Below are positions 1 to 4,395 of a stretch of DNA of 5,097 bases, in pieces (the first letter of the stretch is position 1; each line of letters starts with the position of its first letter). The translations under genes and the position numbers were made by a program. The stretch is from an uncultured Bacillota bacterium (GTDB lineage Bacteria; Bacillota; Clostridia; Peptostreptococcales; Anaerovoracaceae), in assembly GCA_946541435.1 (NCBI GenBank), contig CAMNJK010000129.1:1-5097 (forward strand). Direction: 5' to 3'. The notes beneath the pieces were generated by a model, which ran no database searches, had not been told where the DNA came from, and saw only the letters and a program-made list of their open reading frames with translations.

Positions 1-1
1 A

Positions 2-457
2 GATGAAAGGTGTCTGGAATTACATGATTGGGCCAAGAAAGAATACCCAAAGAACCGGTGGCCGTATTCTATTAACGCCACGAAGGACTGCAATGGGAAG
101 CCAACACGATCGAAGGGTGAATGCATTTGGAATGACAATGCCTCTTTTTTAGGACTTGACTACCAATACGACGGAAAATACAAACTAATGGCATCAAACG
201 GAGAAATCGTAGAGGTAAATCCGGATCTTACCATTATGACTCTTCGCAAGAACTATATTTTCGTTGAACACCTGGGGTTGCTGCTGGAAGAGAAGTATAT
301 GGAACGATTCAAGGATAATGTACAAAAGTACATCCGCTGCGGATATGTTCCTGGGGACAATCTTTTATTTACTGCGGACAACGAGGAGCATCAGACAAAC
401 TCGCTGGCAATCTGCCAGATGATCGAGCTGATTAAAATTAAAGTGAGAGAAAGCTAA
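2..457 (+). CDS. PD-(D/E)XK-like nuclease-superfamily protein, C-terminal part (5' end outside window)
   Basis: The frame is open from the first bases of the window, so the ATG at 188 is internal (residue 63 of the 151 visible) and the true start lies upstream. The visible part matches from memory a pattern common at the C-terminus of uncharacterised clostridial proteins with a restriction-endonuclease-like fold. An SKxE motif is seen at residues 37-40 (SKGE), then 'LGLDYQYD' (51-57), a PD motif at 74-75 (NPDLTI, where PDF is usual), and an xEH motif at 88-90 (VEHLGLL, where WEH is usual). The tail 'GYVPGDNLLFTAD' is also characteristic. E40, D75 and E89 are the likely active-site acids. Substrate and role are unknown; nuclease activity is inferred from the motifs. 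Codons are rich in A/T (AAA, AAT, TAT, TTA), unlike the ECF genes to the right, which hints at separate acquisition. It converges on the minus-strand genes ending at 714. Confidence 0.6.
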   Translation, partial: DERCLELHDWAKKEYPKNRWPYSINATKDCNGKPTRSKGECIWNDNASFLGLDYQYDGKYKLMASNGEIVEVNPDLTIMTLRKNYIFVEHLGLLLEEKYMERFKDNVQKYIRCGYVPGDNLLFTADNEEHQTNSLAICQMIELIKIKVRES

Positions 458-488
458 ATCGATTCGGGCTGTCGGGATTGTCAGTGGG

Positions 489-560
489 TGTGGATGTTTC
501 AGGAAAAAAATGCCCTGAACCACGTACACTGCACGCAAAAAACGATGGAAAACATCCACA
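489..560. repeat. 11-bp perfect inverted repeat enclosing a smaller hairpin
   Basis: TGTGGATGTTT at 489-499 is the exact reverse complement of AAACATCCACA at 550-560. The 50 bases between them hold a second inverted repeat, TTCAGG (498-503) and CCTGAA (514-519), which shares two bases with the left arm, so the two structures partly compete. There is no T-tract after the right arm, so this is not an ordinary intrinsic terminator on either strand. It may be a structured 3' end of the nuclease transcript or a protein-binding palindrome. Confidence 0.4.
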
Positions 561-570
561 TCAATTCGAG

Positions 571-604
571 TAAAACGAAAAACGGGCGCGTCAAAGGCGC
601 GCCC
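571..604 (-). terminator. Intrinsic terminator of the minus-strand transcript
   Basis: Read on the minus strand, GGGCGCG (604-598) pairs perfectly with CGCGCCC (590-584) around a 7-base loop and is followed by GTTTTTCGTTTT (583-572). This is a classic rho-independent terminator lying 110 bp beyond the stop of the 96-residue ORF. On the plus strand the sequence after the hairpin is AATGTGTATTT, a weak T-run, so it may only poorly stop the converging nuclease transcript. Confidence 0.7.
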
Positions 605-632
605 AATGTGTATTTAGGTCATTAATTGGTGC

Positions 633-744
633 CACATGGGTCCAGTAACGTTCGGCCTTGCTCTTGCGGCCAGTAGCGGCCGGTCTTATTCCTGGGTCCA
701 GTAACGTCCAACTTTATTCCTGTGGCCAGTAGAGGCAGTATGCC
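633..744. repeat. Four degenerate 28-bp tandem repeats over the 3' end of the 96-residue ORF
   Basis: CCAGTA recurs at 642, 670, 698 and 726, an exact 28-bp period. Units are 633-660, 661-688, 689-716 and 717-744. Units 1 and 3 share the 13-mer GGTCCAGTAACGT, and TTATTCCTG occurs at both 686 and 714. On the minus strand the consensus reads as the end of the ORF: TAC TGG, then CC or AC, then CAGGAATAA, that is Y-W-(P/T)-Q-E-stop. Because 28 is not a multiple of three, each copy lies in a different frame. The first copy met by the ORF supplies its last codons; the stop TAA falls at the unit 3/4 boundary. Confidence 0.75.
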
Positions 745-1004
745 TCGTAGTTTTCGCCCATGTATACCCAGACGCTGTCTCCCATGTCGATCTTCTCATC
801 GAATACCATGTTGGGGACCATCAGCTTCAGGGATGTACGCTTGATGCCTTTCAGATTCTTGCCTTCCGGTGTGGGGTTGGCGCGGAAAGCATCCAGCTCT
901 TGGCGAAGGTTGTGGATACCGGTCTCTTTGCCGAAGTTTCCGGCGAATTCCTCTACCGGTGCGTAGACGACGTGATCCGGGTTTTTGAACCAATTGACAT
1001 TCAT
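714..1004 (-). CDS. Unrecognised 96-residue protein downstream of a cobalamin riboswitch
   Basis: I do not recognise this family. The start MNVNWFKNPDHVVYAP at 1004 is chosen because GGAGG (1015-1011) sits six bases upstream. The frame could extend to an ATG at 1133, but that would translate through the terminator hairpin at 1071-1100. The protein has no evident signal peptide or membrane segment, so it is probably cytosolic. It is mixed and polar, with a lysine-rich middle (GKNLKGIKRTSLKL) and an aromatic, acidic tail (GDSVWVYMGENYEAYCLYWPQE). It has only one cysteine. It follows the Cys-rich gene in the same direction, separated by the riboswitch and its terminator, so it should be made mainly when cobalamin is scarce. 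Its last codons lie in a 28-bp tandem repeat. The ribosome site and the dedicated leader argue that it is a real gene. Confidence 0.6.
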   Translation of the reverse strand: MNVNWFKNPDHVVYAPVEEFAGNFGKETGIHNLRQELDAFRANPTPEGKNLKGIKRTSLKLMVPNMVFDEKIDMGDSVWVYMGENYEAYCLYWPQE

Positions 1005-1070
1005 AATTTGCCTCCATTCCGCCGGGATGCGGCCGTTCCAAAGGATGAGCCCGCCCGGCTGTTCTTTGTT

Positions 1071-1100
1071 AATGAAAAAGGACTGTGGATTTCCACAGCC
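1071..1100 (-). terminator. Attenuator terminator of the cobalamin riboswitch
   Basis: On the minus strand CTGTGG and CCACAG (1098-1093 and 1088-1083) pair around a short loop. Two outer G-C pairs (1100/1080, 1099/1081) flank a one-base bulge, and TTTTTCATT (1079-1071) follows. It lies about 55 bp after the aptamer and 66 bp before the start codon of the 96-residue ORF, as expected for a riboswitch that stops transcription when the ligand is bound. Confidence 0.75.
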
Positions 1101-1140
1101 CGTATTCGCTGATGTATGCCATCCACAGTTCACCGCTGTG
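1082..1140 (-). promoter_or_regulatory. Riboswitch expression platform: antiterminator and anti-antiterminator stems
   Basis: On the minus strand ACTGTGGAT (1129-1121) is perfectly complementary to ATCCACAGT (1090-1082), the 3' arm of the terminator, giving a 9-bp antiterminator with a 30-base loop. The same first copy can instead pair with CACAG at 1140-1136 (CACAG/CTGTG, 7-base loop), freeing the terminator to form. The three stems are mutually exclusive. Which one cobalamin favours is inferred from riboswitches of this class: ligand bound should mean termination. Confidence 0.6.
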
Positions 1141-1154
1141 ATGCTTGCTTGCCG

Positions 1155-1322
1155 GCCATGCAGGTCTCCTGGCTCACGGATCGTCGCCGCCGCTTCCCTT
1201 CCCGGCTCGCAGCCAGTGGGTGACTGATGTCATAAGCGGAGGCTCCCCGATTACAGTGGCGGGACCGCGCAGGATTCCAACCTGCTTCCCTCTTAACTCC
1301 CGGATATGCGGGAGAACATGAC
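1155..1322 (-). promoter_or_regulatory. Cobalamin (adenosylcobalamin-type) riboswitch aptamer
   Basis: Read on the minus strand, the conserved blocks occur in the right order. TTAAGAGGGAA (1296-1286) is followed by a GCAGG/CCTGC stem (1285-1281 with 1273-1269), then CGGTCCCGCCACTGT (1267-1253), CCACTGG (1218-1212), GGGAAGG (1203-1197), and the 3' B12-box AGCCAGGAGACCTGC (1174-1160). The outer stem is formed by GTCATG at 1322-1317 with CATGGC at 1160-1155 (one G-U pair). A CTCCCG/CGGGAG hairpin (1314-1309 with 1303-1298) precedes the GGGAA block. No promoter is evident directly upstream, so it is probably transcribed from the promoter of the Cys-rich gene at 1737-1765. It is oriented towards the 96-residue ORF, not towards the ECF operon. 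Confidence 0.95.
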
Positions 1323-1394
1323 GCGTGTTCGATTGTTCATTGGGTCTGTCGCTCTGACGGGCAGGTTTCTGCCGGCCACGTTCAGAGGGCAGGT

Positions 1395-1409
1395 GCCGGT
1401 GGCACCGGC
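1395..1409. repeat. GC-rich hairpin after the Cys-rich gene
   Basis: GCCGGT (1395-1400) and ACCGGC (1404-1409) form a 6-bp stem with a 3-base loop just beyond the stop of the Cys-rich gene. It has no T-run on the minus strand, so it is not a standard terminator and transcription could continue into the riboswitch. It may stabilise the 3' end of the message or cause pausing. Confidence 0.4.
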
Positions 1410-1419
1410 CGGGTCTTGC

Positions 1420-1716
1420 TTACTCTGCATCGCTCCGTTTGGCCAGTTCGATGATGTCCCCGTAGCGTTCCATGATCTTCGGATAGTTCTCATGGACATG
1501 GGGGAACATGCATCCGGTGCAGTCCTTGAACCCGTTCTCGTTGTACTTGAAATTCCCGCCGCACCGGTCGCCCAGGGCATACAGGGGGCAGTAGCAGAAC
1601 AGGCAGTTGAACTTCTCCGGTTTGCTGGTCTGATGGCAGGGGAAGTATTCGCACTCCTTATGCTGGAAGAAGGTAAAGTTCTTTTCCAGTAATTCTTTTA
1701 TTTCTTGTTCGGTCAT
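1420..1716 (-). CDS. Cysteine-rich small domain protein (cobalamin-associated, Zn-finger-like)
   Basis: A 98-residue protein whose centre fits the cysteine-rich small domain family (PF04071 by memory), which often sits beside or is fused to cobalamin-biosynthesis enzymes. Its chemistry is not established; metal binding is assumed from the cysteines. Key residues are C22 and C27-H28 (CEYFPCH), C38, C41 and C43 (CLFCYCPLY), C52-GG, C66 and C69 (KDCTGC), and H73 and H75 (PHVH). There is no signal peptide or membrane segment. The start at 1716 is supported by an AGGAGG-type site within 1731-1724. A good sigma-A promoter lies so close that the leader is only a dozen or so bases. It is divergent from the ECF transporter genes and is followed in the same direction by the cobalamin riboswitch and the 96-residue ORF. 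It is full length for the family. Confidence 0.9.
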   Translation of the reverse strand: MTEQEIKELLEKNFTFFQHKECEYFPCHQTSKPEKFNCLFCYCPLYALGDRCGGNFKYNENGFKDCTGCMFPHVHENYPKIMERYGDIIELAKRSDAE

Positions 1717-1736
1717 ACTAATTCCTCCTCCATTCC

Positions 1737-1765
1737 AATATACACACTTTTTTCCAGTTCGTCAA
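1737..1765 (-). promoter_or_regulatory. Sigma-A-type promoter of the Cys-rich gene
   Basis: On the minus strand TTGACG (1765-1760) and TATATT (1742-1737) are separated by exactly 17 bases, each with one mismatch to consensus. Transcription should begin near 1730, almost at the ribosome site (1731-1724), so this gene itself has no room for a regulatory leader. Confidence 0.7.
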
Positions 1766-1789
1766 TATCTGCCCGACCTTTATACCTTC

Positions 1790-1818
1790 TTGCGTTAACA
1801 ATTAGAATATTGTAAAAT
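1790..1818 (+). promoter_or_regulatory. Probable promoter of the ECF operon
   Basis: TTGCGT (1790-1795) and TAAAAT (1813-1818) are 17 bases apart. The -10 is good and the -35 weak (three of six), which suggests either modest strength or help from an activator. It lies back to back with the minus-strand promoter at 1737-1765. Predicted transcription starts near 1825, leaving about 25 bases before the start codon and no space for a riboswitch. Confidence 0.45.
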
Positions 1819-1826
1819 GTGGATAA
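1818..1826 (-). promoter_or_regulatory. Consensus DnaA-box 9-mer at the ECF promoter
   Basis: TGTGGATAA is the exact reverse complement of the consensus DnaA box TTATCCACA. It covers the end of the -10 element and the predicted start point of the ECF promoter. A single 9-mer can arise by chance (a few per cent for a window of this size), so binding is unproven. Confidence 0.3.
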
Positions 1827-1849
1827 GTATCATTAGAAAGGAAAATGGC

Positions 1850-2755
1850 ATGTTCAAGGAAGGCATCGGGGAAAGCTCCGAGTTCAGCGGCTTTCACCCC
1901 TGGGTCAACTTAATATATTACGTACTGGCCATCGGTATCACCATGTTCTCGCTGTCACCCTGGTTTCTGATCGCGACATTCGTGCTGTCCTGGACCTACT
2001 CTCTTCTCCTTCGGGGAAAGAGTGTGGTGAAGCTGAATCTGATCTTCACCTTCTGGACACTGGTACTCATGGCCCTGATCAACGTGCTGTTCGTCCATAA
2101 CGGCAAGACGGTGTTCTTCTATGTCCGGGGCAACGGCATCACCCTGGAGGCATTGATCTACGGCGTGTCCGCGGCGGTAATGCTGATCTCGGTGATCATC
2201 TGGTTCACCAGCTTCAACGTGATCATGAGCTCCGACAAGCTCATCTTCATCTTCGGCAAAGCCGCACCGGTACTGGGACTGACTCTCTCCATGATCTTCC
2301 GCTACGTGCCCCTTCTGAAGAACCGGTTCTCAGAGATCCGCATGGGGCAGGCCTGCCTGGGGCGGGGCAGCGAGCAGGGGTATCTGGCCAAGCTGCGCCA
2401 GTTCGGCAAAGAGGTCTCCATCCTGATCTCCTGGTCCCTGGAGTCCTCCATCGAGAGCGCGGATTCCATGGAAGCAAGGGGCTACGGCCTGCGTGGCCGC
2501 ACCAGCTTCCATTTATATAAGATCACCCGGCGCGACGCAGTGCTTTTGATCCTGATGCTGGCCCTTGGCGCCATCGTGGTGACCGGCACGATCCTGGGCA
2601 AGACCAGCGTGTGGTTTTACCCGGTCTACGTGGTACATGAATTCGACCTGATGACGGGAGTGACCCTGGCAGCCTATGTGCTGCTTTTGAGTCTTCCCAT
2701 CCTCATCGACATATATGGGGAGGTAAAATGGAAACGATCCAGTTTAGCAATGTAA
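1850..2755 (+). CDS. ecfT: ECF transporter transmembrane component EcfT
   Basis: The membrane scaffold of an energy-coupling factor transporter, which joins the ATPases to the S component. The start at 1850 (MFKEGIGESSEF, 301 residues) is preferred over an in-frame ATG at 1817 because AGAAAGGA precedes it, while 1817 overlaps the -10 element. Hydrophobic helices are seen near residues 18-33, 37-55, 63-82, 99-120, 229-248 and 269-288. Between the fourth and fifth lies the cytoplasmic coupling region with the two family landmarks: RYVPLLKNRFSEIRMGQ followed by GRG at 171-173, and SMEARGYG with the A-R-G motif at 209-211. These contact the grooves of the two ATPases. Its stop overlaps the ATPase start by 28 bp, indicating translational coupling. 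The family assignment is secure; the vitamin carried is not shown by this protein. Confidence 0.93.
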   Translation: MFKEGIGESSEFSGFHPWVNLIYYVLAIGITMFSLSPWFLIATFVLSWTYSLLLRGKSVVKLNLIFTFWTLVLMALINVLFVHNGKTVFFYVRGNGITLEALIYGVSAAVMLISVIIWFTSFNVIMSSDKLIFIFGKAAPVLGLTLSMIFRYVPLLKNRFSEIRMGQACLGRGSEQGYLAKLRQFGKEVSILISWSLESSIESADSMEARGYGLRGRTSFHLYKITRRDAVLLILMLALGAIVVTGTILGKTSVWFYPVYVVHEFDLMTGVTLAAYVLLLSLPILIDIYGEVKWKRSSLAM

Positions 2756-4395
2756 ATTTCGCATATCCTATGGCGGACCGGAAAGCTCTGGACAACGTCA
2801 GCCTTACCGTGAACAAATCCGAGTTCATCGTCATCTGCGGCAAGTCCGGCTGCGGCAAAACCACTCTGCTGAAACACATGAAGAAGAACCTCATCCCTTA
2901 CGGGAGATTCGAGGGCAGCGTCACCTATGAAGGGGACGAGATCAGCGAACTGGACGATCGGCGAAACGCCGCCGAGATCGGCTTTGTGCAGCAGAACCCG
3001 GACAACCAGATCGTCACGGATAAAGTATGGCACGAGCTTGCCTTCGGCCTGGAGAGCCTGGGCCTGTCCAACCGCGCCATCAAGAGCCGCGTGGCGGAGA
3101 TGGCCAGCTATTTCGACATCCAGTCCTGGTTCCGCAAAGACGTGAGCCAGCTCTCCGGCGGGCAGAAACAGCTTTTGAACCTGGCCAGCATCATGGCCAT
3201 GCAGCCGAAGCTTTTGGTCCTGGACGAGCCCACGTCCCAGCTCGACCCCATCGCAGCCTCGGAGTTCCTCAGGACCATTTACAAAATCAACCGGGACCTG
3301 GGGACCACCATCATCCTGTCGGAGCACCGGCTGGAGGAGGCTTTTACCATGGCGGACCGCGTGTGCGTCATGGACCAGGGCAGAGTCATCGCCTACGACA
3401 ACCCCAGAACCATCGGCAAAGTCCTGGCGGGAGCAGGCCCGGAGGACCGGCATCCCATGTTCTACGGACTGCCTTCCATCACCAAGATCTTTCAGGCCGC
3501 GGGCGGGGAGGGCACCAGCCCCCTGACCATCCGCGAGGGACGCCTGTGGATCGACACCCGGATGAAGTACGCGGGCGTGCAGCCGGCCCCCAGGGAAGCC
3601 ATCTGGCAGAACGCATCCCGGGGCGGCGAAGTAAAAGAGAAAGTCAAGAACCCGGCGATCCACATCGAGAATGCCTGGTTCCGTTACGATAAGAATTCCG
3701 GAGACATTCTCCGGGGCCTGAGCCTGGACGTGCCGAAGGGGACTCTCTTCTGCATCCTGGGCGGAAACGGCGTGGGCAAGAGCACCACGCTGAAGGCCAT
3801 CAATGGCATCGTGAAGCTGCAGCGGGGCAAGATCCGCACCGACGGAAAGCTGGCCATGCTGCCCCAGAACCCCCAGGCTCTCTTCACCGAGATCAGCGTG
3901 GAGGACGAGCTCATGGAGGCGCTGCACTTCGACAAGAGATCCGACGAGGAGAAGGTCCACGATGTAGTGGAGATGCTGAATCTCATGGAGATCAGCCATC
4001 TCCGCAAGTCCCACCCTTATGATCTTTCCGGCGGCGAGCAGCAGCGCCTGGCCTTGGGCAAAGTCCTGCTGCTGGACCCGGATGTGATCCTTCTGGATGA
4101 GGCCACCAAAGGCCTGGATCCTTTCTTCAAGATCACCCTGGCCGGGATCCTGAAGAAGCTTACGGAAGAGGGCAAGACCCTGTTCATGGTGTCCCACGAC
4201 ATCGAGTTTTGTGCGGAGTTCGCGGACGTCTGCGCCATGTTCTTCGACGGCGACATCGTGTCTGTGGGCACCCCGGGAGAGTTCTTCCCCGGAAACAATT
4301 TCTACACCACAGCAGCCAATCGCATGGCCCGGGAGTACTTTCCGGAGGCGATCACCTGGGAGGAGGTGGCCCGATGCGTCGCGGATTCGATGTAA
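2728..4395 (+). CDS. ECF transporter double ATPase (two fused ABC domains)
   Basis: A 555-residue fusion of two ABC ATPases, equivalent to EcfA and EcfA' in one chain, that powers uptake on the cytoplasmic face. In the N-terminal domain Walker A is GKSGCGKT (38-45), the Q-loop is near 88-89, the signature LSGGQ is 142-146, Walker B ends LVLDEP (163-168), and the H-loop is H200. In the C-terminal domain Walker A is GGNGVGKST (345-353), the signature LSGGE is 433-437, Walker B ends ILLDEA (454-459), and the H-loop is H490. All key residues are present in both halves, so both sites look competent; the second Walker B has DEAT where DEPT is usual. A linker of about 90 residues (roughly 240-330) joins them. 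A GGGGAGG site precedes the start, and the gene overlaps both neighbours. Confidence 0.95.
   Translation: METIQFSNVNFAYPMADRKALDNVSLTVNKSEFIVICGKSGCGKTTLLKHMKKNLIPYGRFEGSVTYEGDEISELDDRRNAAEIGFVQQNPDNQIVTDKVWHELAFGLESLGLSNRAIKSRVAEMASYFDIQSWFRKDVSQLSGGQKQLLNLASIMAMQPKLLVLDEPTSQLDPIAASEFLRTIYKINRDLGTTIILSEHRLEEAFTMADRVCVMDQGRVIAYDNPRTIGKVLAGAGPEDRHPMFYGLPSITKIFQAAGGEGTSPLTIREGRLWIDTRMKYAGVQPAPREAIWQNASRGGEVKEKVKNPAIHIENAWFRYDKNSGDILRGLSLDVPKGTLFCILGGNGVGKSTTLKAINGIVKLQRGKIRTDGKLAMLPQNPQALFTEISVEDELMEALHFDKRSDEEKVHDVVEMLNLMEISHLRKSHPYDLSGGEQQRLALGKVLLLDPDVILLDEATKGLDPFFKITLAGILKKLTEEGKTLFMVSHDIEFCAEFADVCAMFFDGDIVSVGTPGEFFPGNNFYTTAANRMAREYFPEAITWEEVARCVADSM

Larger units (their letters stand above)
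458..625 (+). other. Open frame continuing past the nuclease stop codon; doubtful short ORF
   Basis: Directly after the TAA at 455-457 the same frame stays open for 55 codons to a TAA at 623-625. It reads 'CRDCQWVW', then 'MFQEKNALNHVHC', so it contains a CxxC and an HxHC that could in principle bind metal. The only ATG near its front is at 494, which would give 43 residues, and the bases before it (GTGGGTGTGG) are a poor ribosome site. The last third overlaps the terminator hairpin at 584-604, which argues against real coding. It could be a remnant of a longer protein cut by a nonsense change, an unrelated short gene with a rare start codon, or chance. Confidence 0.25.

Noticed and set aside
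1005..1133. N-terminal extension of the 96-residue ORF to an ATG at 1133
   Set aside because: It would run through the riboswitch terminator hairpin; the ATG at 1004 has an ideal ribosome site.
1359..1410. Possible remnant of a second riboswitch (GGGCAGGT and GCCGGCCA also occur here)
   Set aside because: Only short GC-rich words are shared with the 3' end of the aptamer; none of the conserved core blocks is present.
1306..1692. A 128-codon plus-strand frame opposite the Cys-rich gene
   Set aside because: It is antisense to the clearly recognised Cys-rich family protein and to the riboswitch, with no ribosome site or recognisable domain.
1817..1849. Eleven-residue N-terminal extension of EcfT
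   Set aside because: The ATG at 1817 lies in the predicted -10 element and has no ribosome site, while the ATG at 1850 has one.
1743..1849. A riboswitch in front of the ECF operon
   Set aside because: The predicted leader is only about 25 bases and none of the cobalamin, thiamine or other aptamer cores I know is visible on the plus strand.
2674..4197. A 507-codon open frame on the minus strand opposite the ATPase gene
   Set aside because: It is a shadow of the GC-rich codon use of the double ATPase, with no recognisable domain and no ribosome site; the plus-strand frame has all ABC motifs.
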